Positions 26,409 through 34,496 are shown, counted from the stretch's first letter. The stretch is DNA of 64,000 bases from Amedibacillus dolichus DSM 3991 (GCF_000154285.1 NZ_DS483473.1:62001-126000), one strand, 5' to 3'. Numbers and translations are program-made. The notes: a model not told the origin generated them from the letters alone.

Positions 26409-27065
26409 ATGGTGAATCTATCCACATGGCTCCATACTTTTTTATCAGCATTAGAAGAAACCTTTCCAAATCGTGTTTGGTTCGTTGGTTTACAAGGAAG
26501 CTATGCACGTGGGGAAGCAACAGAAGCAAGCGATATTGATATTGTCGTAATTCTTGATGAATTATCTTATGATGATATTCAAAGCTACGACAATATGCTC
26601 AATACACTTCCTCACCGCAATCTGCTTTGCGGTTTTATATCCGGAAAAACCGAGCTTTTACATTGGGAGCCTTCCGATCTTTTTCAGTTTTATCATGACA
26701 CAATCTCAATCAAAGGAAGCCTTGATGAATTGCTGGTACAAATTGATAAGACTGCCGTTTGTAAAGCAATAAAAAGCAGCGCATGCAATATCTATCATAG
26801 CTGTGTTCATAACATGCTTTATGAAAAAAACGATGCTATCTTAAAAGACTTATACAAATCTGCTTCCTTTGTTATCCAAGCTATTTATTTCCAACAAAGC
26901 GGAACCTATATTCGTCATCAAAGTGATTTGTTATATATGGTAGAGCCTGCGGAACAACAGATTATAAAAACTTTTTTAGAATTGAAGAAAGGCGGAGAGG
27001 TTGCTTTTCAAGCAATGTCAAACACCCTATTTACTTGGTCTAAAACATGGATCAACCAAATATAA
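26409..27065 (+). CDS. Nucleotidyltransferase-domain protein
   Basis: 218 residues. GSYARGEATEASDIDIVVIL (about residues 25-44) is the GSxxxGxxxxxSDID signature of the pol-beta-like nucleotidyltransferase fold, as in MNT/aminoglycoside adenylyltransferase-like proteins. The C-terminal part is helical and HEPN-like (KSSACNIYHSCVHNMLYEKNDAI). ATG 26409 is preferred over GTG 26400 because the latter overlaps the GAGGTG ribosome binding site. Substrate unknown: small molecule or protein AMPylation are both possible. Confidence 0.82.
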   Translation: MVNLSTWLHTFLSALEETFPNRVWFVGLQGSYARGEATEASDIDIVVILDELSYDDIQSYDNMLNTLPHRNLLCGFISGKTELLHWEPSDLFQFYHDTISIKGSLDELLVQIDKTAVCKAIKSSACNIYHSCVHNMLYEKNDAILKDLYKSASFVIQAIYFQQSGTYIRHQSDLLYMVEPAEQQIIKTFLELKKGGEVAFQAMSNTLFTWSKTWINQI

Positions 27066-27146
27066 TAAACACATATCGTCCCTCTTATATACTTCTATAA
27101 AAGCATTCATGGTATTTATAAACAAGAAAGACAAAAGGAGATAAGC

Positions 27147-27389
27147 ATGAATCAACACCCACTTATTACCAATATCGAAAGCTTACACACAACATCATTA
27201 GGTGTTCAGCGCATAAAAAGAAATCTGCCAATATGCTGTGATGATGTTGTTGCTTACTGCAAGGATAGTATTCTACAAAAGCATGCTGTCATTTATAAAC
27301 AAGGAAAAAACTGGTATTGTGAAAGTGATGGAGCAATATGGACCATCAATGCACATAGCTATACCATCATTACCGCTCATCTTCTGTAA
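27147..27389 (+). CDS. DUF3781 family protein
   Basis: 80 residues. LGVQRIKRNL, DDVVAYCKDSIL, YKQGKNWYCES and the C-terminal ITAHLL-type end (WTINAHSYTIITAH) follow the DUF3781 pattern. ATG after AAAGGAGATAAGC. Function unknown; the small soluble fold is widespread in gut Firmicutes. Followed directly by the promoter of the acetyltransferase leader. Confidence 0.88.
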   Translation: MNQHPLITNIESLHTTSLGVQRIKRNLPICCDDVVAYCKDSILQKHAVIYKQGKNWYCESDGAIWTINAHSYTIITAHLL

Positions 27390-27394
27390 AAACA

Positions 27395-27423
27395 CTGACT
27401 TTTTCATATTGCTATGCTATACT
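27395..27423 (+). promoter_or_regulatory. Promoter of the leader peptide/acetyltransferase unit
   Basis: -35 CTGACT, 17-bp spacer, -10 TATACT, ending about 26 bases before the leader ATG. Confidence 0.6.
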
Positions 27424-27449
27424 ATAACTACGAAAGGCAGGTGGTCGTT

Positions 27450-27509
27450 ATGAAATTTATCTACTCACTTCAAGGAAAGAAAACGACATGCCTGCCTATA
27501 TCCATATAA
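27450..27509 (+). CDS. Putative 19-residue leader peptide
   Basis: ATG 27450 behind AAAGGCAGGTGG encodes a 19-residue peptide rich in Lys, Thr, Ile and Ser, ending LPISI, then TAA. Its translation start lies inside an inverted repeat: GGCAGG and GTCGTT on the 5' side pair with AACGAC and CCTGCC at 27483-27494. An intrinsic terminator follows 10 bases after the stop, ahead of the acetyltransferase. The layout is that of ribosome-mediated attenuators in front of resistance genes. No homology evidence is available for so short a peptide. Confidence 0.5.
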   Translation: MKFIYSLQGKKTTCLPISI

Positions 27510-27518
27510 CAGCCTGTC

Positions 27519-27543
27519 GAAGTATCCTTGCGATACTTTTTTT
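27519..27543 (+). terminator. Attenuator-type terminator before the acetyltransferase
   Basis: AAGTATC-CTTGC-GATACTT stem with T7, between the leader peptide stop and the ribosome binding site at about 27563. Confidence 0.85.
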
Positions 27544-27576
27544 CTTTCTATCTATACAACAGAAAGGAAGAATTTT

Positions 27577-28440
27577 ATGAATATCATAGTCTGCAACAAC
27601 ACTTATCTTACCAAAATGACTTCAATGCCTTCTAGCAGCTTGGCACAAAACCAAGCACTTGCCGATAGTATCGCATGCGGTGAAATCGCACTTACTGATT
27701 GCTACCTCTTATTAGAACATGATGAAGTAAAAGCGCGTGCTGTAATTATGAAGGACATTTCCTATATCGGCTATCTTACCATAGAAGCTATCACAACAAA
27801 GGAACTGCAAACCTTCTTACAAGAAATACAAAAAGAGTTAAACCCAAAGCAAAACTGGTTTTGTGATGTATACTCCGATAAAAAGCATTTCCCCATTATC
27901 CAACAGGCACTTCATCAATGCTTTGCGATATGTATAGAGCGTGAAAGCTATACCATTTCAACCTATCCAATAGATACTTCAAAATATAAGCATACCGACT
28001 GCACAGCAATCAGTGATACACAGCTCCTTTCACTTATAAAAGATGCGAATGAAAGCACCCTTGATACAAGTATTCAAAACAGTATCCGTCAAGAAGGAAG
28101 CCATGCTTACGCCAAACAATTCCTAAATGAATTAACCGATAGCAAGGAAAAGCGAAGTATGTTTCGCATTCTATGGCATCAAGAACAAATCCTTGGCTTT
28201 GTTTGTGTCCAACGTCTAAGCAAAGAAATCGGCGGAATCGGCTATATCGGTGTCCGCAGACAATTCCAATCGCATCAATACAGCAGTATCCTCTTACAAA
28301 TCGCAATTACGATTGCTTATCAAAATAAGCTTAATATACTGATTGCCGATATTGATAAAAAGAATGCTCCGATGCGAAACAACTTACTGGCAACCGGCTT
28401 TACAAAAGACTGTGAGCAATACGTTTATTACACTTATTAA
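27577..28440 (+). CDS. GNAT-family N-acetyltransferase
   Basis: 287 residues, two-part architecture. The N-terminal half (about 1-140) is unassigned; it may be a degenerate GNAT repeat. The C-terminal half (about 145-287) is GNAT-like, with GFVCVQRLSKEIGGIGYIGVRRQFQSHQYSSILLQIAITIA, i.e. beta4, a V-R-x-x-x-Q-x-x-Q/H-x-x acetyl-CoA loop and the following helix, then NAPMRNNLLATGF. ATG 27577 follows AAAGGAAG. Expression probably depends on read-through of the upstream terminator. Acceptor substrate unknown. Confidence 0.75.
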   Translation: MNIIVCNNTYLTKMTSMPSSSLAQNQALADSIACGEIALTDCYLLLEHDEVKARAVIMKDISYIGYLTIEAITTKELQTFLQEIQKELNPKQNWFCDVYSDKKHFPIIQQALHQCFAICIERESYTISTYPIDTSKYKHTDCTAISDTQLLSLIKDANESTLDTSIQNSIRQEGSHAYAKQFLNELTDSKEKRSMFRILWHQEQILGFVCVQRLSKEIGGIGYIGVRRQFQSHQYSSILLQIAITIAYQNKLNILIADIDKKNAPMRNNLLATGFTKDCEQYVYYTY

Positions 28441-28464
28441 AAAAAAGTCCGTTATGGACTTTAA
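28438..28464 (-). terminator. Terminator between convergent GNAT and M42 peptidase genes
   Basis: AAAGTCC-GTTAT-GGACTTT stem. A-run on its left gives T7 for the minus strand; likely bidirectional. Confidence 0.85.
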
Positions 28465-29525
28465 AAACTTAGAATATCCTGACTGCTTATATCCTCAATA
28501 ATATGCTTTGCCAATTCTACTGCTTCACGATAATCATCATAAGCGCATATTCCATAGCACGAATGCGCATAGCGTACCGGTACGCCAATGACAATCGTCG
28601 GGATTCCCTCATACGCTGTATGTGTAATACCACCATTGGTGCCACCGCCTTTGCGTACACTTTCTTGCACATGAATACCATATTTTTCCGCAATCTCCAA
28701 AGTAAAACGCTGAAATCTCGGATTGGTTATCATACTGCGATCAAAATGGCGCAGCATAACCCCCTTTTTCATTCCGCTTTGAATCATATATGGTTCTTCA
28801 AATGTATCATCAGCAGGACAGCCCTCAAAACAAATGACGATATCGGGTTTCACATTATGGATTGCACAAGCCATACCACGCTCTCCCACCTCCTCTTGCG
28901 AGGTCAATGTTGCTACTACCTTCGTATGCAGTTTTTTACTATCCAGCTCCTGCATTGTTTCCAATAAGGCAGCACAGCCAATACGACAATCAAAGCCTTT
29001 TCCCATGAAGGTCTTTTGCTTTTCATTGTATTCACATTCTACAGCCGGAACTACCGGTGATCCAATTCCGATGCGATAAACCTCCATAAGTTCTTGAGCA
29101 CTTGTCGCACCAACATCTATTAACAAATCATCAAAGTCTATGCTCTTTCCTTTTTCCACATCTTTCATAAAATGAGGTGGCTTACTACAAACAACGCCGC
29201 TAATCAGTTCATTGTCCTTATTTTTAATCCATACCTTATTACCGATGATATTTTTCGGATCCCAACCACCTAACGGAAGAAAACGTAAAGTGCCATTAGG
29301 CTTAACGGCTTGAACAATAAATCCAACCTCATCACTATGGGCATCTAACAAAACCGTAGTTTCTTTTTCCTCTGCCGGTAGTTCCATGTATAGATTACGC
29401 ATGTGATCTTCCTTCAGAGTGCATACATCACGAACCTGTGTTTTCGCATATTCAATAACATCATCTTCAAATCCACTTGGTCCAAAAGCATTAGACAGCT
29501 TTATAATACATTCTTTTTCTCTCAT
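28461..29525 (-). CDS. M42 family metallo-aminopeptidase
   Basis: Dinuclear zinc or cobalt aminopeptidase (glutamyl aminopeptidase/PepA-YsdC-FrvX group) that degrades cytoplasmic peptides as a dodecamer. ATG 29525 follows AAGAGGGATAAG. Metal ligands and catalytic residues are visible: LLDAHSDEVGF (His, catalytic Asp), GKGFDCRIGC (bridging Asp), LTSQEEVGERG (Glu pair), FEGCPADD (Asp) and ITHTAYEGIPT (His). 354 residues, normal length. Monocistronic. Confidence 0.94.
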   Translation of the reverse strand: MREKECIIKLSNAFGPSGFEDDVIEYAKTQVRDVCTLKEDHMRNLYMELPAEEKETTVLLDAHSDEVGFIVQAVKPNGTLRFLPLGGWDPKNIIGNKVWIKNKDNELISGVVCSKPPHFMKDVEKGKSIDFDDLLIDVGATSAQELMEVYRIGIGSPVVPAVECEYNEKQKTFMGKGFDCRIGCAALLETMQELDSKKLHTKVVATLTSQEEVGERGMACAIHNVKPDIVICFEGCPADDTFEEPYMIQSGMKKGVMLRHFDRSMITNPRFQRFTLEIAEKYGIHVQESVRKGGGTNGGITHTAYEGIPTIVIGVPVRYAHSCYGICAYDDYREAVELAKHIIEDISSQDILSF

Positions 29526-29884
29526 CTTATCCCTCTTTTCTGCCTTTATTATAAAATAATTCATAGGGTATGTCCAATAGTGAAAAATAAAAATGAATCT
29601 TAATGTGTTTGATTATCGAGCTTGATATTTGAATCCTTCCTTTTGGTTCTATCCGCAATTCACTTATAGAGAGTCTAGACAACTGTTTTACTTTCCTTGA
29701 TGGCAATATGCCATTTTTACTTCTTTTTTTCGATAACAGATAATATACACTTCTTTTTCTTTAAGCTCTTGTACTAATACCCTTTATCATAAAAAACAGT
29801 TCTTACTTTAGAAGTATACAAAAACAGGAGTTTCAAAGAAATTTAACCGTATCATAAAAAAATTCACTTTTTTTTAATTTAGGG
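29526..29884. other. Non-coding stretch upstream of tRNA-Asn
   Basis: No supportable gene. An ATGGCA-ATA-TGCCAT hairpin followed by T5 lies at about 29700-29722 and could be a plus-strand terminator of unknown origin. The rest is AT-rich without recognisable motifs until the tRNA promoter. Confidence 0.4.
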
Positions 29885-29913
29885 TTGCCAACTTAGAATT
29901 ATTATGATATTAT
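29885..29913 (+). promoter_or_regulatory. tRNA-Asn promoter
   Basis: -35 TTGCCA, 17-bp spacer, -10 TATTAT, ending 20 bases before the mature tRNA 5' end. Confidence 0.8.
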
Positions 29914-29933
29914 ATCTAAGCACTTAAGGAAAT

Positions 29934-30009
29934 GCCTGAATAGCTCAGTCGGTAGAGCATCCGGCTGTTAACCGGCAGGTCACAAGTTCGAGTCTTGTTT
30001 CAGGCGCCA
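29934..30009 (+). tRNA. tRNA-Asn (anticodon GTT)
   Basis: Acceptor GCCTGAA/TTCAGGC, D arm AGCTCAGTCGGTAGAGC, anticodon loop TGTTAAC on stem CCGGC/CCGGC-type pairing, T arm with GTTCGAGTC, discriminator G, encoded CCA. Confidence 0.96.
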
Positions 30010-30020
30010 TTAAAAAGTGT

Positions 30021-30051
30021 AAGCGATTGGTGAAAGCTAGTCGCTTTTTTT
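30021..30051 (+). terminator. Terminator of tRNA-Asn
   Basis: AAGCGA / TCGCTT stem followed by T7. Confidence 0.85.
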
Positions 30052-30111
30052 GTTTTAAAGATAAAACTAATATATTACTAGCTTATTGCTGAATTTCGAT
30101 ATATTTTTGAT

Positions 30112-30143
30112 AAAAAACAGGAAGCATGAAAATCATACTCCCT
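30112..30143 (-). terminator. Terminator of the ydcC-like/mazF operon
   Basis: Minus strand AGGGAGTATG / CATGCTTCCT (two G-U pairs) then GTTTTTT; overlaps the mazF stop region. Confidence 0.75.
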
Positions 30144-30474
30144 GAATATCCAAACTGATACAAATTGCATGATCGATTTTTTTAATGGTTTCTTTATCTA
30201 ATGTGCATATCCATTGCCCCAAGCGCGTTTTATCAATCGTACGCAGTTGTTCACAAAGAATCATAGAAACATAACTTAATGCGTGATCACTAAATATGAC
30301 ATGAGTTGGAATCGGTGGCTTCGATAGCTTTTTCGAAATCGGTGCAATGATAATAGTCTTGGAATAACGATTGCCTTTATCATTTTGAATCACGACAACC
30401 GGACGCACCCCTCCCTGTTCACTTCCAACCACAGGAGAAAGGTCAGCATAATAAACATCTCCGCGTTTGATCAT
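30133..30474 (-). CDS. mazF: MazF/PemK-type endoribonuclease (EndoA-like)
   Basis: Sequence-specific mRNA interferase. 113 residues: IKRGDVYYADLSPVVGSEQGGVRPVVVIQND is the hallmark N-terminus, containing the catalytic Arg in GGVRPV; IIIAPISKK with a downstream SYVSMILCEQLRTIDKTRL segment supplies the conserved Ser/Glu/Arg region. The reading frame is intact. Its start overlaps the stop of the upstream gene by one base (TAATG). In Bacillus the homologous region is ydcC-alr-ndoAI-ndoA. Here neither alr nor an antitoxin gene lies between the ydcC-like gene and this one, and none follows. The antitoxin must be elsewhere or absent. Confidence 0.94.
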   Translation of the reverse strand: MIKRGDVYYADLSPVVGSEQGGVRPVVVIQNDKGNRYSKTIIIAPISKKLSKPPIPTHVIFSDHALSYVSMILCEQLRTIDKTRLGQWICTLDKETIKKIDHAICISLDIQGV

Positions 30475-31460
30475 TATTTCATCACTGCCACCTGCATACT
30501 GGTAATCACACTCATCATTTCATCAGGGCTTAAATCCTCTGAGAATACGGTGAACTCAACATTATCATAAATCGCACTTACATGATTTCCATCATAGAAA
30601 CCAACCATATCAAGCACATCAATCATTTGTCCCGGCATAATAACGGTTTGCGTCTTTTCCACACTATCCTTTTTCATCTGCACAACCGTAAAATTCGCAT
30701 CACCGCTATACTCCAAAACATGCTTCACCTTTCCATTGATATTCATACGACTGGTATTCGTTAATTGTGCACCATGAAGCGTCATCGGATATAGCGGTAA
30801 ATCCTCCTCTTGAATTGCCGAAACACTTGCTTTTTTGTCAAGCGTTTGCGGAACATCAAAATAAGTATCCTTTATTGGAGCATCGTACTTCACTTTCTTA
30901 AATGCAATTTTTAACTCCGCAACATCATCTTTATTATAAATTTGAAGCCACTTCACTTTTGCTTCCTTATCAAACATGATTTCTTCACGATAGAAGTTCT
31001 TATTATTCGGATAATGCACCCTGCTTGATACCAAATAACCATCGTCCTCTTTTTCAACTTTTGCTTCTTTCTTCTGTGCAATTTCCACAATGGATTGCAG
31101 AAGGTATGGCTTTGGAGAATTCAAAGGCCAATTTCCTTCAAATTTAAAAATCTGATTCAAGCTTGGTGTTACCACAAAAACACCTGCATCATTTCGTAAA
31201 ATAATTTGTTCCTGATTCAATTCCTTATCTACAATTGATACACGAAACAAATCCTTCTCTTGTTTTTTGTATCCAATCTCCAACGCATAGCTTTTAATAT
31301 CCTCCCCTTTTGTAATTTCCATATCTCCGATTAAAACATAGGAATCCATTTCAGCCATCGTATTCGCAAGCTGTTTATCAAACGACTTCGGACGTATCGC
31401 AAACAATAAGGCAATCATTAACACCAGGATACCTGCTGCGGCTATCACTTTTGTTTTCAT
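30474..31460 (-). CDS. Membrane-anchored LolA-like protein (YdcC type)
   Basis: 328 residues. One N-terminal hydrophobic segment (about 4-21) without a lipobox Cys, then an extracytoplasmic domain of the LolA/LppX/DUF4367 kind (SYALEIGYKKQEKDLFRVSI, VTPSLNQIFKFEGNWPLNSPKPYLLQSI, then TYFDVPQTL). This matches B. subtilis YdcC in layout, and the mazF gene immediately downstream is the same neighbourhood. Bacillus YdcC is a predicted lipoprotein; this one seems membrane-anchored. Role unknown, possibly lipid or envelope-related. Confidence 0.8.
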   Translation of the reverse strand: MKTKVIAAAGILVLMIALLFAIRPKSFDKQLANTMAEMDSYVLIGDMEITKGEDIKSYALEIGYKKQEKDLFRVSIVDKELNQEQIILRNDAGVFVVTPSLNQIFKFEGNWPLNSPKPYLLQSIVEIAQKKEAKVEKEDDGYLVSSRVHYPNNKNFYREEIMFDKEAKVKWLQIYNKDDVAELKIAFKKVKYDAPIKDTYFDVPQTLDKKASVSAIQEEDLPLYPMTLHGAQLTNTSRMNINGKVKHVLEYSGDANFTVVQMKKDSVEKTQTVIMPGQMIDVLDMVGFYDGNHVSAIYDNVEFTVFSEDLSPDEMMSVITSMQVAVMK

Positions 31461-31558
31461 AAGACTCTCCCTTCACTCTCAACATACTTTATGCAGACAA
31501 TCACCTTTTCATTCATAAGTTCATAAGCATATCATAAGATAGAAATGGTGATAGCTAT

Positions 31559-31753
31559 ATGAACAAGCTGCAAAAGTGGGCTCTTATTTTTTCCGTATTC
31601 TTCGGCATCAACTATGCCATTTATATATTGTTCCATTTTGACATTTGTTATTCTTTCCTTCATAGTAAGCCATGGATTGAACATACCTATGCATTTTTCA
31701 TTGGTACGTGTGCCTTTATCAATCTCACCTTACTTCAAAATAACGACAAATAA
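31559..31753 (+). CDS. Small two-TM membrane protein
   Basis: 64 residues: two hydrophobic segments (about 7-29 and 43-58) with a WIEHTY loop. The ribosome binding site is weak (GGTGA 9 bases before ATG), but a strong terminator begins at its stop codon, so a short dedicated transcript is likely. Function unknown. Confidence 0.6.
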   Translation: MNKLQKWALIFSVFFGINYAIYILFHFDICYSFLHSKPWIEHTYAFFIGTCAFINLTLLQNNDK

Positions 31754-31792
31754 AAACCTATGCGATCCATTTTAGATCAACATAGGTTTTTT
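31753..31792 (+). terminator. Terminator of the 31559 gene
   Basis: AAAACCTATG / CATAGGTTTT stem, T6 tail, with an inner GATC repeat in the loop. Confidence 0.9.
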
Positions 31793-31814
31793 AACATCTT
31801 TCAATTAGCAAGCA

Positions 31815-32006
31815 TTACAAAATACGAAAGCCCAAATCATTGATTACCTTTCTGGCAACGGCAACCATATCCGTATTTCCCTCAATCACAACACACTGCT
31901 TTTCTAAATTCACTTCATAATCCGTACGTGTCTGTGATAAAGCTTGTTCAATTCTTTTTGCATCTTCTTGATTGTTTAAATTGCGCACCAATATTACATT
32001 TCTCAT
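31815..32006 (-). CDS. Small ferredoxin-fold (HMA-like) protein without CxxC
   Basis: 63 residues from ATG 32006, 9 bases after GAGGTG; the in-frame GTG at 32018 is part of that site. The pattern strand-helix-strand-strand-helix (NVILVRNLNNQEDAKRIEQAL ... YEVNLEKQCVVIEGN, then MVAVARKVINDLGFRIL) is that of heavy-metal-associated domains. The metal-binding CxxC is replaced by NLNNQ-type residues, so copper binding is unlikely. It lies 60 bases downstream of the ACT-less aspartokinase. Confidence 0.65.
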   Translation of the reverse strand: MRNVILVRNLNNQEDAKRIEQALSQTRTDYEVNLEKQCVVIEGNTDMVAVARKVINDLGFRIL

Positions 32007-32066
32007 AATGGTATTCACCTCAGTGCTATTATATCACAAATCATTCCGTATAAAACGGTCATTTCC

Positions 32067-32795
32067 TTAATATCTCGGTTGAATCCGCGTTCCCGATGAA
32101 GAAGAAAAGCTTCCTCGCAAATGAATGATGAGCTTATGCTTTTTTGCATAGTTCACACAGCGATCATGCAAAACACGCGACTTCATATTCAGCATCTCAT
32201 CATAAGTCAGTACATCATACTTCACAGCCATATTGTCAAGGCGTGGATCACGATCATACACTCCATCAACATCGGTATAAATCTCAACTTCTTTTAAACC
32301 TAGCATATCCGCAAACAATGCAGCACTGTAATCGCTGCCCCCTCTACCCAAAGTCGTAATTCTTCCATGCGTAGATACTGCCACAAAACCACCAACTACT
32401 ACCACATCGTAATGCTGTAGCTTTTTCTTAATTCCACGACTATCCATTTTTAACACACTGGCATATTCATAATTATCATCAGTAAAAATGCCGGCTTGAA
32501 AAAAAGAAAGTGCACAGGCACGTATCCCCATCTCCAATAATTCACTACATACCTTCAAGGCCGAAAGCTGCTCCCCCATCGAAACCAAACGAGCCTTTTC
32601 CTCTTTGCTAAGACGAGGACTGCCTAAGGAAAGCAGTGTATCCGTAGCGTAGGTATCCGGATAACGTCCCATGGCAGAAACCACAACCACGACCTTGTGA
32701 GATATAAGATTTTTTACGATATGACGATAAACATAGGCTCTTGTTTTTTCATTTTTCAAAGAGGTTCCGCCAAACTTCATCACCTTTATATCCAT
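32067..32795 (-). CDS. Aspartokinase catalytic domain protein without ACT domains
   Basis: 242 residues; amino acid kinase fold only. KFGGTS at residue 7 is the aspartokinase signature. SMGEQLSA, GFVAVSTHGRITTLGRGGSDYSAAL and VEIYTDVDGVYDRDP are strongly conserved aspartate/ATP-binding motifs. ATG 32795 follows GAGGTAAGATATC. Full-length aspartokinases carry two C-terminal ACT domains for lysine/threonine feedback. Here the protein ends after the kinase domain and no remnant of ACT coding is seen before the next gene. It should phosphorylate aspartate for lysine/diaminopimelate/threonine synthesis, but would lack allosteric control. Confidence 0.85.
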   Translation of the reverse strand: MDIKVMKFGGTSLKNEKTRAYVYRHIVKNLISHKVVVVVSAMGRYPDTYATDTLLSLGSPRLSKEEKARLVSMGEQLSALKVCSELLEMGIRACALSFFQAGIFTDDNYEYASVLKMDSRGIKKKLQHYDVVVVGGFVAVSTHGRITTLGRGGSDYSAALFADMLGLKEVEIYTDVDGVYDRDPRLDNMAVKYDVLTYDEMLNMKSRVLHDRCVNYAKKHKLIIHLRGSFSSSSGTRIQPRY

Positions 32796-32858
32796 GATAT
32801 CTTACCTCGCATTCCTTATAGGATATGCAAATAAGCACGCATACCATAGGAAAGGAGC

Positions 32859-33434
32859 CTAGATTATATGTTTTTTTGACAACAGACGCTGCTTTGCAAT
32901 CAACTTGCGATAGATAGGAAGCATGTGTTCCTCCTTTACATAAGCCTCCAATTCATCAATGGCAATCCATTTCACTCCACTGTTTTCATCGGGCTTACAC
33001 CGTAAAAGTTCCTCTTCATCGCCTACACATAAGTAGGTAACATTTAAATGCTTATGGGCTTTGATACGCTTTCCGTTTTTTATATGCTCCGCAACGGATA
33101 ACACCTCAATGGAAAAAATATCCTTTAGCAGTGGACTCAGTTTTTTTACTCCGGTTTCTTCCTTTCCTTCCTTCAAAGCATTTTTTAATAAATCCTTTTC
33201 TCCGTCGCTATGACCTCCACACCAGCTCCAAGAATCATAAATATTGTGATACACCATCAGTACATGCGTAGCAGATGGATTGATGATCCATGCCGATGAG
33301 GTCATATGCGCAACTTCATTTGTTCGCTCGTAAATATTTGAATACCTTCGCATATAGTCCAATATTTGCTTGCGATCTCTACTTTCCTGCTCATCAAAAG
33401 GCTCATATCGCTGTATCTGTTCATATACTTCCAT
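32859..33434 (-). CDS. NUDIX hydrolase
   Basis: 191 residues. Nudix box: GGHSDGEKDLLKNALKEGKE followed by ETG (about residues 77-100), where KEGKEE replaces the usual REUxEE (first Arg is Lys). It hydrolyses nucleoside diphosphate derivatives; no specific substrate is evident. Located 9 bases downstream of mutY on the same strand, so it could have a sanitising role beside base-excision repair, although MutT-like specificity is not proven. Confidence 0.88.
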   Translation of the reverse strand: MEVYEQIQRYEPFDEQESRDRKQILDYMRRYSNIYERTNEVAHMTSSAWIINPSATHVLMVYHNIYDSWSWCGGHSDGEKDLLKNALKEGKEETGVKKLSPLLKDIFSIEVLSVAEHIKNGKRIKAHKHLNVTYLCVGDEEELLRCKPDENSGVKWIAIDELEAYVKEEHMLPIYRKLIAKQRLLSKKHII

Positions 33435-33443
33435 AGTGTTCGT

Positions 33444-34490
33444 TTACTCCTTTTCCAAGGCATCTTTATAAGCCTTATATGCCGTTGGAATAGCATAACT
33501 TGCTTTTAATTCCTCCAACGTGCACCAGACTCCTTCCTCACATGGCATTTCCACTTCAACAAGATACCCCTTCATGTGCCATTCGATATGTGAAAAAACA
33601 TGCTTCGCATCAGGTAGCTTGCGGATATTCTTAACTACATACATTTTATAATATTCACTGACTGCTTTCTTGCTTTGATATCCTTCTAGCCAATCAAATT
33701 CATACAATCCTGCTAACAACCCTTGAGAAGCACGCTGACGAACATGGAACTTATCCTTATAACGTAATACACAAATCGTCTTTTTTTCTATGCGACGTGT
33801 TTTCTTAGCTGCTTTATTGGGTAAATAATGTGCCTTTCCACATTGATACCCCTTGCAGTTATCTGCAATCGGACAAATATTACAGCGTGGTGCGGCATTC
33901 GGAACACAGATAGTTGCGCCCAATTCCATCAATGCTTGGTTAAAAGCAGAACTTTCATGCTTCGGTATGTACATCTGAACAATTTTCGCATATTGTCGCT
34001 TGACACTTTCCTTTAGGATATCCTCTTCCAAAACAAGTACACGTGAAAATACACGTAAAACATTCCCATCAACTGCTGCCACACATTCTCCAAATGCAAT
34101 TGATGCAATCGCACCTGCCGTATATGCACCGATTCCCGGCAGCTCTAACAGTTCTGCATACGTATTGGGAAGCTTTCCACCATGTTTTTCCACACATACC
34201 TGTGCACATTTCTTCATATTATAGACACGTCGATAATAGCCAAGTCCTTCCCACAGCTTTGCCAACACCTCATCTTCTGTATTTGCAAGTGTTGGAATAT
34301 CCGGTATCGTCGCAATAAAACGTTCAAAATAAGGCTTTACAGCCTCCACACGTGTTTGTTGAAGCATGATTTCACTAACCCATACACGATAAGGTGTTGC
34401 TTTTTCTCGCCAAGGCAACACACGTGCATTTTGTTTGTACCAATCTAATAATTGTTTTGTAAGCTGTTCTTTATCATGTTGTATATTCAT
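33444..34490 (-). CDS. mutY: A/G-specific adenine glycosylase MutY
   Basis: Removes adenine opposite 8-oxoG in base-excision repair. From ATG 34490 it has 348 residues. VLPWREKATPYRVWVSEIMLQQTRV (catalytic Glu in SEIMLQQT), helix-hairpin-helix LPGIGAYTAGAIASIAFGE with Asp in VAAVDGNVLRV, then the [4Fe-4S] loop CVPNAAPRCNICPIADNC (spacing 7-2-5). The C-terminal NUDIX-like 8-oxoG-recognition domain is present (about 235-348). No Shine-Dalgarno precedes the ATG; an extended -10 TGCTATAAT lies 6 bases upstream, suggesting a leaderless message. A TTG 45 bases upstream is an alternative start. Confidence 0.92.
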   Translation of the reverse strand: MNIQHDKEQLTKQLLDWYKQNARVLPWREKATPYRVWVSEIMLQQTRVEAVKPYFERFIATIPDIPTLANTEDEVLAKLWEGLGYYRRVYNMKKCAQVCVEKHGGKLPNTYAELLELPGIGAYTAGAIASIAFGECVAAVDGNVLRVFSRVLVLEEDILKESVKRQYAKIVQMYIPKHESSAFNQALMELGATICVPNAAPRCNICPIADNCKGYQCGKAHYLPNKAAKKTRRIEKKTICVLRYKDKFHVRQRASQGLLAGLYEFDWLEGYQSKKAVSEYYKMYVVKNIRKLPDAKHVFSHIEWHMKGYLVEVEMPCEEGVWCTLEELKASYAIPTAYKAYKDALEKE

Positions 34491-34496
34491 GCGGGT

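Noticed and set aside
29526-29884. Transposase remnant upstream of tRNA-Asn
   Set aside because: A minus-strand frame of about 30 Lys/Glu-rich codons is visible, but no transposase motif or terminal inverted repeats could be identified.
32006-32070. Aspartokinase truncated by a frameshift with ACT domains still encoded downstream
   Set aside because: All frames in the short gap were read; the next gene has its own ribosome binding site and does not resemble an ACT continuation in sequence.
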